NCBI RefSeq assembly: GCF_016342785.1
Contig: NZ_JAEINH010000008.1
Location: 104,432 to 168,431 of the forward strand
From: Sanguibacter suaedae
GTDB lineage: Bacteria; Actinomycetota; Actinomycetes; Actinomycetales; Cellulomonadaceae
DNA: 64,000 bases
Direction of reading: 5' to 3'
The translations under genes and the position numbers were made by a program. Below, in pieces: positions 52,701-62,244 of this stretch. A model generated the notes under the pieces. The model was given only the letters and a program-made list of their open reading frames with translations. It did not search any database and was not told where the DNA came from. Every line of letters begins with the position of its first letter. Positions within the stretch are counted from its first letter, which is position 1.

Positions 52701-54235
52701 GCGCCGGCCCCGCGCGTCCGCAGGAGGAGCGCGCGCCCGACGTCCTCGGGGGCGGGCGCGGCTCGTCCCTCCAGGTCGGCGAGCGTCCATGCCACACGCA
52801 GGACGCGGTCGGCTCCGCGCAGCGTGAGAGCTCCGCGGTCGAGGGCACGGTCGACGTCCCCGAGGAGGGACCGGTCCGGTCCCAGGCGCTCGCGCAGCCA
52901 GGTTCCGGGGACCTCGCTGTTCGTGGACCAGGGAGTCCCTGCGAGCCGTTCCCGTGCCGCGGCTCGCGCGACCCCCACCCGGCGGGCGACGGTCGCCGTC
53001 CCCTCCCCCCGGTCGTCGCTCGCCACGTCGAGCCTCGTCACCGGGTGCACCTCGACCTGGAGGTCCACCCGGTCGAGCAGAGGACCGGACAGGCGCGCGA
53101 AGTACCGTCTCCGGGCGAGCGCGGAACAGGTGCACTCGAGCCCCTTGCCGATGGCGAGACCGCACGGACACGGGTTGGCCGCCATGACGAGCTGGAAGCG
53201 CGCCGGGTACCGCGCGCTCCCGGCTGCACGCTGGATGACGAGCTCCCCGTGCTCCAGCGGCTGCCGCAGCGTCTGCAGGACCCGGGGCGAGAACTCCGGG
53301 GCCTCGTCCATGAAGAGGACCCCTCGGTGGGCGCGGGAGGCCGCACCAGGGCGTGGGCTCCCGGACCCGCCTCCGACGACGGCGGCGGGCGTCGACGTGT
53401 GGTGCGGGTCCTCGAAGGGCGGGCGCACGAGGAGGCCTGCCGACGGGTCGAAGGTGCCGGCGACCGAGTGGACCGAGGTCACCTCGACGGCCTCCTCGTT
53501 TGTGAGGTCGGGCAGGAGACCGGGGAGGCGGGACGCGAGCATCGTCTTCCCCGTCCCAGGCGGCCCGACCATGAGCAGGTGGTGCCCGCCGGCCGCGGCG
53601 ACCTCGAGCGCGGCACGAGCGGCCATCTGGCCCACGACGTCACGCAGGTCCGGGTCGGCCCCGCGGTCGCGCACCGGGTCGACGCGCCGGACGTCGACCC
53701 TCGGGAGGTCCGGGACGCGGAGGTCCGCCCCGTAGTCCGCGGCGAGCGCCGCGAGCGACGCCACCCCGCGGACGCTGACACCGGGCACCAGACGCGCTTC
53801 CGCGACGTCCGCCTCGGGGACGACCACGGTCTCGACGCCGGCCCGGACGGCCGCGACGACGGCGGGGAGCACACCCCTGACGGGGTGCACGCGTCCGTCG
53901 AGCCCGAGCTCGCCGAGGTGCACCGTCCGTCCTGGTGCGGAGCCGTCCACGAGGCCCGCACCGGCGAGCATCGCGACGGCGATCGCGAGATCGAACCCGG
54001 AGCCCGCCTTGGGCAGGGACGCGGGCGAGAGGTTCACGGTGACCTTGCGCTGCGGGAGCACGAGGCCCGACGACGAGATCGCCGCCCGGACCCGGTCGCG
54101 CGCTTCGGCGAGCGAGGCGTCCGGAAGACCGACGAGGGTGAAGCCGGGCACGGAGGCCGCGAGGTGGGCCTCGACCTCGACGACGTGGCCCCGCAGCCCG
54201 ACGAGGCACACGGACAGCGTGCGTCCGAGCGCCAT
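52697..54235 (-). CDS. comM: YifB/ComM-like Mg chelatase-related AAA+ ATPase
   Basis: A 512-residue AAA+ protein. The N-terminal S16-like domain begins LGRTLSVCLVGLRGHVVEVE; Walker A is MVGPPGTGKTMLASRLPGL, Walker B lies in GVLFMDEAPEFSPRVLQTL, and a cysteine cluster ANPCPCG ... CTC follows, typical of the family. In other bacteria ComM is a helicase that extends branch migration during natural transformation. The ATG overlaps the yraN stop (TGATG). Confidence 0.94.
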   Translation of the reverse strand: MALGRTLSVCLVGLRGHVVEVEAHLAASVPGFTLVGLPDASLAEARDRVRAAISSSGLVLPQRKVTVNLSPASLPKAGSGFDLAIAVAMLAGAGLVDGSAPGRTVHLGELGLDGRVHPVRGVLPAVVAAVRAGVETVVVPEADVAEARLVPGVSVRGVASLAALAADYGADLRVPDLPRVDVRRVDPVRDRGADPDLRDVVGQMAARAALEVAAAGGHHLLMVGPPGTGKTMLASRLPGLLPDLTNEEAVEVTSVHSVAGTFDPSAGLLVRPPFEDPHHTSTPAAVVGGGSGSPRPGAASRAHRGVLFMDEAPEFSPRVLQTLRQPLEHGELVIQRAAGSARYPARFQLVMAANPCPCGLAIGKGLECTCSALARRRYFARLSGPLLDRVDLQVEVHPVTRLDVASDDRGEGTATVARRVGVARAAARERLAGTPWSTNSEVPGTWLRERLGPDRSLLGDVDRALDRGALTLRGADRVLRVAWTLADLEGRAAPAPEDVGRALLLRTRGAGA

Positions 54236-54597
54236 CAGCTCACTCCTCGCAGGTGCTCGACCGTCGCGGCACCGGCCCGCGGGAGCACCACGGCGACGAC
54301 GTCGATGCGGACGGACGCGGCGGTCGTCCGGCTCTCGCTGAGCCACTGTCCCGCGAGCCGGCGGAGCCTCGCGAGCTTCGCGGGCGTCACCGCTTCCGCG
54401 GGATGGCCGTAGCCGAGCCCCCTGCGCGTCTTGACCTCGACGACGACGACCTCGTCCCCGTCGAGCGCGACGAGGTCGATCTCCCCCCGCGTGCCCCGCC
54501 AGTTGCGGTCGACCACGAGGTATCCCGCGTCGGCGAGGAACCTCGCTGCGATCTTCTCTCCGTACCGGCCCACCTGGGCCCGGGCGTCGTTCGACAT
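54235..54597 (-). CDS. yraN: YraN family protein (predicted endonuclease-like, UPF0102)
   Basis: A 120-residue protein with the nuclease-like core: GRYGEKIAARFLADAGYLVV, NWRGTRGEIDLVALDGDEVV (GEIDLV) and VVEVKTRRG. These acidic and Lys residues resemble Holliday-junction resolvase folds; activity is not established. The ATG at 54597 has GGAGGTGGG close upstream. It begins the yraN-comM-dprA chain. Confidence 0.93.
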   Translation of the reverse strand: MSNDARAQVGRYGEKIAARFLADAGYLVVDRNWRGTRGEIDLVALDGDEVVVVEVKTRRGLGYGHPAEAVTPAKLARLRRLAGQWLSESRTTAASVRIDVVAVVLPRAGAATVEHLRGVS

Positions 54598-54727
54598 GTC
54601 CCACCTCCTCCGCAACCATGGGGCGGGGGCGGGGTGCCGGACCGGGAGCGCGAAGCAACTGGGGACCAAGGGCCCCGGAGCTCGACCTGTGGGCGACCTC
54701 CGAGGGCCGGGCAGGGCCGAGCAGGTG

Positions 54728-55027
54728 TCAGATCGCCAGCTCTGGCTGGACGAGCTCCTCGACGTTCACGTCCTTGAAGGTCACCACCCGGACGGACTTC
54801 ACGAATCTCTTCGACCGGTAGACGTCCCACACCCATGCGTCCGCGAGGCTCACCTCGAAGTAGACCTCGCCGGCGGCGGAGCGCACCTGCAGGTCGACCT
54901 TGTTCGCCAGGTAGAAGCGCCTCTCGGTCTCCACGACGTAGGCGAACAGCCCGACCACGTCCCGGTACTCGCGGTAGAGCGCGAGCTCCATGTCGGTCTC
55001 GTAGTTCTCCAGGTCCTCAGCACTCAC
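54728..55027 (-). CDS. DUF2469 family protein
   Basis: A 99-residue acidic protein found almost only in actinobacteria: SAEDLENYETDMELALYREY, RDVVGLFAYVVETERRFYLA and DAWVWDVYRSKRFVKSVRVV. Function is unknown. The start is GTG at 55027, 7 bp after rnhB; the lepB-rnhB-DUF2469-yraN order is a typical actinobacterial group. The 130-bp gap that follows before yraN holds no gene I can see. Confidence 0.9.
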   Translation of the reverse strand: MSAEDLENYETDMELALYREYRDVVGLFAYVVETERRFYLANKVDLQVRSAAGEVYFEVSLADAWVWDVYRSKRFVKSVRVVTFKDVNVEELVQPELAI

Positions 55028-55034
55028 TGCACCA

Positions 55035-55772
55035 TCATGGACCATCCGGGACGGAGACGGCCGCACGGTCCGATCCCGGCAGGTTCCAGGAGAGCCTGTG
55101 CAGGCGGCTCGGTCCGTGCTGGCGCAGCGCCGCGACGTGCTGCGGGGACCCGTACCCCTTGTTGCCCACCCACCCGTACTCGGGGTGACGACGCGCGAGG
55201 TCCGTCATCTCCGCGTCGCGCGTGCACTTCGCGACGACGCTCGCGGCGGCCACCGACGCGCAGGACAGGTCCGCCTTGACCCGGGTGCGGACCGCCGGTG
55301 CGGAGTAGCCCTCGGGGACGGGGGCCGGGGCGGCCGGCCCTGCGTCGAGGAGGTCGAGGAGGTCGGGCTGCGGCTCCGTCAACCAGTCGTGCGACCCGTC
55401 GAGCAGCACCGTCCCGACCGGTCCGACCTCGTGGGCCACGCGGACGAGCGCGCGCTGCCCGGCAAGCCTCAGCGCACGGACGATCCCGAAGGCGTCGATC
55501 TCCTCGGACGACGCCGAACCGACAGCGACCGCGACCGCCCACCCGTGGACGAGCGGGACGAGGTCCGTCCGTGCGCGCGCTGTGAGCACCTTGGAGTCCG
55601 TGAGCCCCACCGGTGGCGGTCCTGTCGACGCGTCGACCACGCACACGCCGACGCTCACCGGACCGGCCAGGGCACCACGCCCGACCTCGTCCACGCCTGC
55701 GACGAACCGGGCCCCTCCCTGGAGGAGCACACGCTCCTCCGTGAGGTCGGGGAACACGGGAGGGACGCTCAC
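55035..55772 (-). CDS. rnhB: Ribonuclease HII
   Basis: A 245-residue nuclease that nicks RNA in RNA-DNA hybrids, including single ribonucleotides. The acidic active site is in [20 protein letters not shown] and [14 protein letters not shown], with [11 protein letters not shown] and [12 protein letters not shown] downstream. The start is uncertain: GTG at 55772 abuts the AGGAGG, whereas GTG at 55757 is about 14 nt from it; I kept the longer one because it resembles relatives. It lies 8 bp after lepB. Confidence 0.94.
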   Translation of the reverse strand: MSVPPVFPDLTEERVLLQGGARFVAGVDEVGRGALAGPVSVGVCVVDASTGPPPVGLTDSKVLTARARTDLVPLVHGWAVAVAVGSASSEEIDAFGIVRALRLAGQRALVRVAHEVGPVGTVLLDGSHDWLTEPQPDLLDLLDAGPAAPAPVPEGYSAPAVRTRVKADLSCASVAAASVVAKCTRDAEMTDLARRHPEYGWVGNKGYGSPQHVAALRQHGPSRLHRLSWNLPGSDRAAVSVPDGP

Positions 55773-55780
55773 CCTCCTGC

Positions 55781-56500
55781 TCACGGTGCCGGGACGTCCT
55801 CGAACGTCTCCCCCGGGTTCCTGAGCCATCCGGCCCTGTCCAGCGGCCAGACCTTGACGAAGGCCGTCCCGACGACGTTGTCGAGGGGGACGAAGCCACC
55901 ACCAGGGCTCGCGGCGTTGTACCGCGAGTCCGTCGAGTTCGACCGGTTGTCCCCCATCACCCACAGCGAACCGTCGGGCACGATCTGCTCGAACTCGAGG
56001 ACGGACGGCTCGACGCCGGGCTTGAGGTACGGCTCGTCGACGGACTGCCCGTTCACGGTGACACGACCCTCGGCGTCGCAGCACGCGACCTCGTCACCGC
56101 CCACGGCGACGACCCGCTTGATGAGGTGCTCGCCGGAGTCCTGAGGAAGCAGCCCGACGAACGTCATGACGTCGGACACACCCTGCTGGAGGGCGGTGCG
56201 CTCGGGCTGCTGCGTCCCCCGGAGCCAGGTGCCGGGGTCCTTGAAGACCACGACGTCACCACGGTGGACGTCGAACAGCCCGGGGACCATCTTCGAGACG
56301 AGCACCCGGTCGCCCTCGACCAGGGTGTCCTCCATGGAGGCGCTGGGGATGAAGAACGCCTGCACGAAGAACGACTTGATGACCCAGGAGAGCACGAGGG
56401 CGCTCACGAGGATGATCACCGCCTCCTTGAGGAAGGAGCTCTTGCGCGGCTGTCGCGACGGCGCGGCAGCCTGGGGCGGTTCGTCACGGGTCACCCGCAT
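55781..56500 (-). CDS. lepB: Signal peptidase I
   Basis: A 239-residue membrane serine protease that removes signal peptides. One N-terminal transmembrane helix ([20 protein letters not shown]) precedes the catalytic Ser55 in [10 protein letters not shown]; the catalytic Lys is in [13 protein letters not shown], and [13 protein letters not shown] is box E. The ATG at 56500 has GGAGGTGG upstream. Located after rplS and a strong terminator, so it has its own promoter. Confidence 0.95.
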   Translation of the reverse strand: MRVTRDEPPQAAAPSRQPRKSSFLKEAVIILVSALVLSWVIKSFFVQAFFIPSASMEDTLVEGDRVLVSKMVPGLFDVHRGDVVVFKDPGTWLRGTQQPERTALQQGVSDVMTFVGLLPQDSGEHLIKRVVAVGGDEVACCDAEGRVTVNGQSVDEPYLKPGVEPSVLEFEQIVPDGSLWVMGDNRSNSTDSRYNAASPGGGFVPLDNVVGTAFVKVWPLDRAGWLRNPGETFEDVPAP

Positions 56501-56594
56501 ACTGTGCCACCTCCGGGCCCACGAATCGAACGTGTCCGCGCGTGGGTGCGCTGCTCGTCGCGCCGGGCGCGCACCAGGTCGGTGCGGAGGACGA

Positions 56595-56631
56595 CGAAGG
56601 GGGCGACCACCCGTGGTGGTCGCCCCCTTCG
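56595..56631 (-). terminator. Strong terminator after rplS
   Basis: Perfect 17-bp stem (56595-56611 and 56615-56631) with a 3-nt loop, 51 bp after the rplS stop and upstream of lepB. The longest perfect hairpin in the window. No T tract. Confidence 0.8.
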
Positions 56632-56681
56632 TGGAGCAGCGATCGACCCCCGGCACCAGGAGAACCCGGGCCGGGGAAAGA

Positions 56682-57041
56682 TCACTTGGCGGGGACAGCC
56701 TCGCGCTTCTCCTTGATCTTCGCCTTCTTGCCGCGCAGCTTGCGCAGGTAGTAGAGCTTCGCGCGGCGCACGTCACCACGCGTCAGGACCTCGACGGACT
56801 CGATGGACGGGACGTGGAGCGGGAAGGTGCGCTCCACACCGACACCGAAGCTGATCTTGCGGACCGTGAACGTCTCGCGGATCCCGCCGCCGACGCGGGC
56901 GATGACGACACCCTGGAACGCCTGGACACGCGAGCGCGTGCCCTCGACGACCTTGACGTTGACCTTGATGGTGTCGCCCGGGCGGAACTCCGGGATGTCG
57001 GTCCGCAGCGAGGCTGCGTCGACGCTGTCGAGCGTGTGCAT
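56682..57041 (-). CDS. rplS: 50S ribosomal protein L19
   Basis: A 119-residue protein at the subunit interface. Recognised by [59 protein letters not shown] and [16 protein letters not shown]. The ATG has GGGGAGAAAG upstream. The 184-bp leader to trmD contains an 8-bp GC hairpin (57135-57142 with 57144-57151), perhaps a regulatory leader, since trmD-rplS are often one operon. Confidence 0.98.
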   Translation of the reverse strand: MHTLDSVDAASLRTDIPEFRPGDTIKVNVKVVEGTRSRVQAFQGVVIARVGGGIRETFTVRKISFGVGVERTFPLHVPSIESVEVLTRGDVRRAKLYYLRKLRGKKAKIKEKREAVPAK

Positions 57042-57225
57042 GTCTTTCTCCCCGGCCTGCCACAGGTCAGGCTCGTCTCGTGGCGGGAAGCGCGCGAGCG
57101 CCCTCCACCAGTTCCAGTGTCAGATGATCGGTGTCCCGCCCGACGGGCGGGGATGCCGTGTTGGACACCCCTGTGGCAGCGTCCGGTCCAGCACACACCA
57201 GTCGACCATTGTGCCACAGAGCGCG

Positions 57226-57999
57226 CTAGGCCTGCCCCACGGTCTCGTCCGCCGTCACGATCCGGTGCGCGTCGAGGACGGCACGGTCCTCGCGGTCGAG
57301 CCGCCCGTCCTCGAGGGCTGCGAGGAGGTCGGGTCGCCGATCGAGGGTCCGCTCGAGCGCACGGTCACGGCGCCATCTCGCGATCCGCGCGTGGTGACCG
57401 CTGAGCAGGATCTCGGGGACGTCGGCACCCGCCCAGCTGGCGGGCTTCGTGTACACGGGGTACTCGAGGAGACCCGCGGCGCCGTGGGACTCCTCGACGA
57501 GGGACTCCGGGTTCCCGATGACGCCCGGCAGGAGCCGGGCGACGGCCTCCACCATGACGAGAGCGGCGACCTCTCCCCCGTTGAGGACGTAGTCGCCGAT
57601 GGACAGCTCTCGGACCACCGTTCCGCGCTCGCGGTACACCTCTGCGACCCGGGCGTCGATGCCCTCGTACCGGCCGCAGGCGAAGACGAGCTGGGTGGAG
57701 TCGGTGAGCGACTCCGCGACCCGCTGGGTGAAGCTCTCCCCGGACGGGGTGGGGACGACGAGCGTGCCTCCGGGCACGAGGACGTCGTCGAGAGCGGCAC
57801 CCCAGACGTCGGGACGCATGACCATGCCCGCGCCACCACCGAACGGCGTGTCGTCGACGGTCCGGTGCTTGTCGTGCGCCCACCCTCGGAGGTCGTGGAC
57901 CCTGAGGTCGAGCTGCCCGGAAGCCACGGCCTTGCCCACGAGCGAGAGCTGGAGGGGGCCGAGGTAGTCGGGGAAGATCGAGACGACGTCGATGCGCAC
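57226..57999 (-). CDS. trmD: tRNA (guanine-N1)-methyltransferase
   Basis: A 257-residue SPOUT methyltransferase for m1G37, needed for reading-frame maintenance. The knot region [20 protein letters not shown] is intact; [30 protein letters not shown] and [12 protein letters not shown] are typical. The start is GTG at 57999, one base after rimM. C-terminal residues to 57226 are normal in length. Confidence 0.97.
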   Translation of the reverse strand: MRIDVVSIFPDYLGPLQLSLVGKAVASGQLDLRVHDLRGWAHDKHRTVDDTPFGGGAGMVMRPDVWGAALDDVLVPGGTLVVPTPSGESFTQRVAESLTDSTQLVFACGRYEGIDARVAEVYRERGTVVRELSIGDYVLNGGEVAALVMVEAVARLLPGVIGNPESLVEESHGAAGLLEYPVYTKPASWAGADVPEILLSGHHARIARWRRDRALERTLDRRPDLLAALEDGRLDREDRAVLDAHRIVTADETVGQA

Positions 58000-58000
58000 G

Positions 58001-58564
58001 TCAGGCCTCCTCGCCCGGTGTCCCGTCGACCGGTTCCGGGAGGACGACCTCGATGTTCTCCGCGTCGCGGGCGAGGAGTCCACCCGGCGGGTCGAGGACG
58101 ACGCGGCCGCCCGGGACGTCCACCACGGGGACGATGGCCCGGACGAACGGCACCAGGGTCCGCGTCCCGTCCGTCTCCCGGACGACGAGCACGTCGTGAG
58201 CCGGCAGGTGCTCGAGGCCGATCACCTCGCCGACGGTCGTCCCGTCCTCGAGCTCCGCCCGGAGGCCCTCGAGCTCGTGCGGGTACCAGGCGTCGTCCTC
58301 GTCCGAGGCGTCGGCGTCGACGACGAGCTCCAGACCACGGGCCGCCTCTGCCCCGGTGCGGTCCTCGATCTCCTCGAACGCGACGACCCATCGTCCGTTC
58401 TGCACGCGGACCCGGCTCACGGTGAGCGGGCCGCGCTCCTCCGGCCTGGTGCGCAGGGTGGCCCCTGGTGCGAACCGGGTCTCCGGGTCGTCGGTCCGCA
58501 CCTCGAGGCCGACCTCACCTCGCAGACCGTGGGCGCGTCCGATGCGTGCGACGACGAGCTCCAT
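58001..58564 (-). CDS. rimM: 16S rRNA processing protein RimM
   Basis: A 187-residue assembly factor for the 30S head. N-terminal [20 protein letters not shown] and the PRC-barrel ([34 protein letters not shown]) are clear. I chose the ATG at 58564 because AGGAGG lies 7 nt upstream; the in-frame ATG at 58570 overlaps too closely with that site. The acidic insertion [19 protein letters not shown] is typical of actinobacteria. Confidence 0.95.
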   Translation of the reverse strand: MELVVARIGRAHGLRGEVGLEVRTDDPETRFAPGATLRTRPEERGPLTVSRVRVQNGRWVVAFEEIEDRTGAEAARGLELVVDADASDEDDAWYPHELEGLRAELEDGTTVGEVIGLEHLPAHDVLVVRETDGTRTLVPFVRAIVPVVDVPGGRVVLDPPGGLLARDAENIEVVLPEPVDGTPGEEA

Positions 58565-58595
58565 GCTCATCCCTCCTGGTGTGTGCCGGAACGGG

Positions 58596-58632
58596 CCGGG
58601 GCCCGGTCCGCCTGTCGGCGGCCGGGCCCCGG
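58596..58632 (-). terminator. GC hairpin between khpA and rimM
   Basis: An 11-bp perfect stem (58596-58606 and 58622-58632) continued, after one bulged T, by a 5-bp stem with a 4-nt loop. It lies inside the rpsP-khpA-rimM-trmD group, so it could attenuate transcription of rimM-trmD relative to the ribosomal protein. No T tract. Confidence 0.55.
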
Positions 58633-58655
58633 TCTCGCAAGTCGTGCTCGTCGGA

Positions 58656-58895
58656 TCACCGACGGTCGACGTCGACCACGTCCACGCGCACCGAGTCGTT
58701 CCCGGCGAGCGCGCCGACGACGGTCCGCAACGCGCGAGCGGTGCGGCCGCCTCGGCCGATCACCCGTCCGAGGTCCTCGGGATGCACCCGGACCTCGAGG
58801 AGCTCGCCACGGCGCACGGCCTTGGCGTTCACCTGCACGTCATCGGGGTTGTCCACGATGCCGCGCACCAGGTGCTCGAGAGCGTCGGCCAACAT
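58656..58895 (-). CDS. khpA: KH-domain RNA-binding protein KhpA
   Basis: A 79-residue protein made of one KH domain with GRVIGRGGRTARALRTVV, including the GxxG loop. In other Gram-positives KhpA acts with KhpB in RNA regulation of cell division and growth. The ATG overlaps the rpsP stop (TGATG). The order rpsP-khpA-rimM-trmD is conserved. Confidence 0.95.
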   Translation of the reverse strand: MLADALEHLVRGIVDNPDDVQVNAKAVRRGELLEVRVHPEDLGRVIGRGGRTARALRTVVGALAGNDSVRVDVVDVDRR

Positions 58896-59329
58896 CAGGC
58901 CTGCTCCTCCGGAGCGGCCTCGGCCTCAGACGCCTCGGCGGGAGCGGAGGCCTTCGCCTCGGCGGCCTTCGCCTTGACCTTCTCGGCGTCAGCGGCAGCA
59001 GCGGCGACCGCGGCTGCGACGGACTCGGCCGTGGGGTTCTCCTTGGTGCGGAGGGTTCCCTCAGCACCGGGGAGGCCCTTGAACTTCTGCCAGTCACCCG
59101 TGACCTTGAGGAGGGCGAGGACCTGCTCGGTCGGCTGCGCGCCGACGCTGAGCCAGTACTGCGCACGCTCCGAGGTGATCTCGATGAGCGAGGGCTCCTC
59201 GGTGGGGTGGTACTTGCCGATCTCCTCGATCACGCGACCGTCGCGCTTGGTGCGGGAGTCGGCGACGACGACACGGTAGTACGGCGCCCGGATCTTGCCG
59301 AGACGCTTCAGACGAATCTTGGTGGCCAC
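58895..59329 (-). CDS. rpsP: 30S ribosomal protein S16
   Basis: A 144-residue protein; the S16 core is about 85 residues ([55 protein letters not shown]). A tail of about 50 residues rich in Ala and Glu follows, with a run of [20 protein letters not shown] that should be helical. The start is GTG at 59329 with AGGAGAG about 12 nt upstream. First gene of the group; the 190-bp gap to the amidohydrolase gene must hold its promoter. Confidence 0.97.
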   Translation of the reverse strand: MATKIRLKRLGKIRAPYYRVVVADSRTKRDGRVIEEIGKYHPTEEPSLIEITSERAQYWLSVGAQPTEQVLALLKVTGDWQKFKGLPGAEGTLRTKENPTAESVAAAVAAAAADAEKVKAKAAEAKASAPAEASEAEAAPEEQA

Positions 59330-59519
59330 AGTGGTGGTCTCTCCTGGTTCTCAAGGTGGTGAACCGTGCACCGTCCCGGCGGGGCGCGGGGGGTGGGTGG
59401 TTCGGGACACGACTGCGCACGGAGAGAGGGGCCGGGCACGCCGAGTACAGCACGCCATTATGCCAGACGCCGCGACGTCCTCCAACAGGGCGGACGAGGC
59501 ATCGCGAGCGGGACCGCGC

Positions 59520-60626
59520 TCACCGTCCGGGCTCGCGGAGCACTCCCCGGAGGAGGACGGCCCGAGGGCTCCGGAGGACGTCGATGTCGGATCGCGGGTC
59601 CGCGTCGTACACGACCAGGTCGGCCGACGCCCCCTCGACGAGCTCACCGTGCCCCAGGTACGACCGCGCGTCCCACGAGGCCGCCGCGACCACCGCGGGC
59701 GCAGGCACCCCCGCCGCGACGAGCTCGGCGCACTCGTCCGCGATCCTCCCGTGCGCGATGGTTCCGCCGGCGTCCGTGCCGACGAGGATCCGCACACCGG
59801 CCTCGTGGAACGCGGCGACCTGCGCGTACCGGCGTGCGTGCAGGAACCGCATCCGTGCGGCGAACCTCGGGTACCGGGCGTCCGCCTGTGCCGCGATGGC
59901 CTCGAACTGCCCGACCTGCAGCAGGGTGGGTGTCACCGGGATCCCTCGCTCGGCGACGACCCGGACCTGGTCCGCCGTGAGGCCCGTCCCGTGCTCGATG
60001 CAGTCGACCCCCGCCGCGAGGAGGTCGTCGACCGCCTCGGTGGAGAACGTGTGGACCGTCACGCGCGCGGCCTCGTCGTGCGCGCGGGCGACGGCCGCCG
60101 CCAGGACGTCCCCCGGCCACAGCGGGGCGAGATCCCCGGCCTCACGGTCGATCCAGTCCCCGACGAGCTTGACCCACCCGTCTCCCCGCGCGGCCTCGCG
60201 CGCCACGGCGTCCGGCAGGTCCGCGGGCGACGAGAGCTCGTCGCCGTAGCCGCGGATGTACCGCTTGGGACGTGCCAGGTGCCGTCCCGCACGCAGCAGG
60301 CGTGGCAGGTCGGGGCGGTCGTCCACCCACCGGGTGTCCGCGGGCGAGCCCGCGTCCCGGACGAGCAGCACCCCGCTGTCCCTGTCCGCGATCGCCTGCG
60401 CCTCGGCCACCTCCGGCGGGACTGCCCCGTCGGCGCCGAGACCGACGTGACAGTGGACGTCGACGAGACCGGGGAGCGCGACCCCGTCGATGCGCAGCAT
60501 GTCCGCGGTGAGCCCCGACGGGCGGGTGAGGCTGAGCCGACCGTCCTCGACCCAGACGTCGCCGACCTCCCGGCCGTCGCCGAGGACGACCGTCCCGTGG
60601 ACGTGGATCACCGGAGCCTGTGCCAC
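59520..60626 (-). CDS. Amidohydrolase family protein
   Basis: A 368-residue metal-dependent hydrolase of the imidazolonepropionase-like group. Metal ligands: VDVHCHVGLG (HxH), the Lys-region WVKLVGDWID, VTVHTFSTEAV, CIEHGTGL and VGTDAGGTIAHG. Substrate is unknown. The start is GTG at 60626 with GGAGG 9 nt upstream. It lies 16 bp after ffh, so it is cotranscribed; an amidohydrolase between ffh and rpsP is normal in actinobacteria, but its role there is not understood. Confidence 0.9.
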   Translation of the reverse strand: MAQAPVIHVHGTVVLGDGREVGDVWVEDGRLSLTRPSGLTADMLRIDGVALPGLVDVHCHVGLGADGAVPPEVAEAQAIADRDSGVLLVRDAGSPADTRWVDDRPDLPRLLRAGRHLARPKRYIRGYGDELSSPADLPDAVAREAARGDGWVKLVGDWIDREAGDLAPLWPGDVLAAAVARAHDEAARVTVHTFSTEAVDDLLAAGVDCIEHGTGLTADQVRVVAERGIPVTPTLLQVGQFEAIAAQADARYPRFAARMRFLHARRYAQVAAFHEAGVRILVGTDAGGTIAHGRIADECAELVAAGVPAPAVVAAASWDARSYLGHGELVEGASADLVVYDADPRSDIDVLRSPRAVLLRGVLREPGR

Positions 60627-60642
60627 GCGTGCGCCTCCTGAC

Positions 60643-62205
60643 TCAGCGGCCGAGGAACTTCTCCAGGCCTGCGGGGATCTCGAGCGGGCCGTCCTTCTCG
60701 CCGGTCGGGGCGACGCCGAACGCCGAGCCCGCCGGTGACCCGTCGACCCCCTTCTGCTCGGCCGCGCGCTTGGCCGGGTTCCCGGAACGACCCTTCTTGC
60801 GCCGCACCGGGGCCTGCTGACGCCCGCGAGCCTTCTTGCCGCCCATGCCGGGCAGGTTCCCCATGCCCGGGACGGCCATGCCGCCACCGCGCGCCATCTG
60901 CCGCATCATCTTCTGCGCCCCGGCGAACCGCTCGAGGAGCTGGTTGACGTCCGTGGTCGTCACCCCGGACCCACGGGCGATCCGCGCGCGACGCGACCCG
61001 TTGATGATCTTGGGGTTGTCGCGCTCGGCCGGGGTCATCGACCGGATGATCGCCTCGACGCGGTCCACCTCGCGCTCGTCGAAGTTCTCGAGCGCCTCGC
61101 GCATCTGCCCCATGCCCGGGAGCATGCCGAGCATCTTCTTCATGGAGCCCATGCTGCGCATCTGCTGCATCTGGACGAGGAAGTCGCTCAGCGTGAAGTC
61201 GGTGCCGGACGCCATCTTGGCGGCCATGGCCTCGGTCTGATCGGCGTCGAACGCCTTCTCGGCCTGCTCGATGAGCGTGAGGACGTCACCCATGTCGAGG
61301 ATGCGGGACGCCATGCGGTCCGGGTGGAACGGCTCGAAGTCCGTGAGCTTCTCACCGGTCGACGCGAAGAGGATGGGGCGGCCGGTGACCCGGGCCACCG
61401 ACAGCGCGGCACCACCGCGGGCGTCACCGTCGAGCTTGGAGAGGACGACGCCGGTGAAGGCGACGCCGTCGGCGAAGGCCTGGGCCGTGGCGACGGCGTC
61501 CTGCCCGATCATCGCGTCGATGACGAAGAGGATCTCGTCGGGCGAGGTCGCGTCGCGGATGTCGGCGGCCTGCTGCATGAGCTCCGCGTCGACACCGAGG
61601 CGACCGGCGGTGTCGATGATGACGACGTCGTGCTGACGGGACCGCGCGGTCTCGACGCCGGCCCGCGCGACGGCGACCGGGTCGCCCGTGGGGACCTCGT
61701 CCTCGCCCGCGACGCCGGGGTGCGGCGCGTAGACCGGCGCGCCGGCGCGCTCGCCCACGACCTTGAGCTGGGTCACGGCGTTGGGCCGCTGGAGGTCGGC
61801 GGCCACGAGGAGCGGCGTGTGGCCCTGCTCCTTGAGGCTGAGCGCGAGCTTGCCGGCGAGGGTCGTCTTCCCCGCCCCCTGGAGACCCGCGAGCATGATC
61901 ACCGTGGGCGCCGTCTTCGCGAAGGTCAGCGGCCGGCTCTCACCACCGAGGATCGAGACGAGCTCCTCGTTGACGATCTTCACGACCTGCTGGGCAGGGT
62001 TGAGCGCCCCGGAGACCTCGGCGGACAGGGCCCGCTCACGGACCGTCCCGGTGAACTCCCGCACCACGGGCACGGCGACGTCGGCGTCCAGCAGGGCACG
62101 GCGGATCTCGCGGACGGTCGCGTCGATGTCCGCCTCGGAGAGACGGCCCTTGGTCCGCAGGTTCTTGAAGGTGGATGTCAGACGATCCGACAGGGTGGCG
62201 AACAC
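60643..62205 (-). CDS. ffh: Signal recognition particle protein Ffh
   Basis: A 520-residue GTPase that targets ribosome-nascent-chain complexes to the membrane. N domain FATLSDRLTSTFKNLRTKGR; G domain GLQGAGKTTLAGKLAL, DLQRPNAVTQLKV, IDTAGRLGVDAEL; M domain rich in Met (LVQMQQMRSMGSMKKMLGML) with RRARIARGSGVTTTDVNQLL. A positively charged C-terminal extension (PGMGGKKARGRQQAPVRRKK) is present. I chose the GTG at 62205 because TGAGG lies about 9 nt upstream; a GTG at 62220 is less well placed. Confidence 0.97.
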   Translation of the reverse strand: MFATLSDRLTSTFKNLRTKGRLSEADIDATVREIRRALLDADVAVPVVREFTGTVRERALSAEVSGALNPAQQVVKIVNEELVSILGGESRPLTFAKTAPTVIMLAGLQGAGKTTLAGKLALSLKEQGHTPLLVAADLQRPNAVTQLKVVGERAGAPVYAPHPGVAGEDEVPTGDPVAVARAGVETARSRQHDVVIIDTAGRLGVDAELMQQAADIRDATSPDEILFVIDAMIGQDAVATAQAFADGVAFTGVVLSKLDGDARGGAALSVARVTGRPILFASTGEKLTDFEPFHPDRMASRILDMGDVLTLIEQAEKAFDADQTEAMAAKMASGTDFTLSDFLVQMQQMRSMGSMKKMLGMLPGMGQMREALENFDEREVDRVEAIIRSMTPAERDNPKIINGSRRARIARGSGVTTTDVNQLLERFAGAQKMMRQMARGGGMAVPGMGNLPGMGGKKARGRQQAPVRRKKGRSGNPAKRAAEQKGVDGSPAGSAFGVAPTGEKDGPLEIPAGLEKFLGR

Positions 62206-62244
62206 CGTTGCAATCCTCACCGTTCGCTGGAAGTGGCTGAGGGG

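Noticed and set aside
62206..62244. Frameshift hiding ACT domains of glnD
   Set aside because: Only 39 bp lie between glnD and ffh, and no ACT-like translation was found in the overlapping frames.
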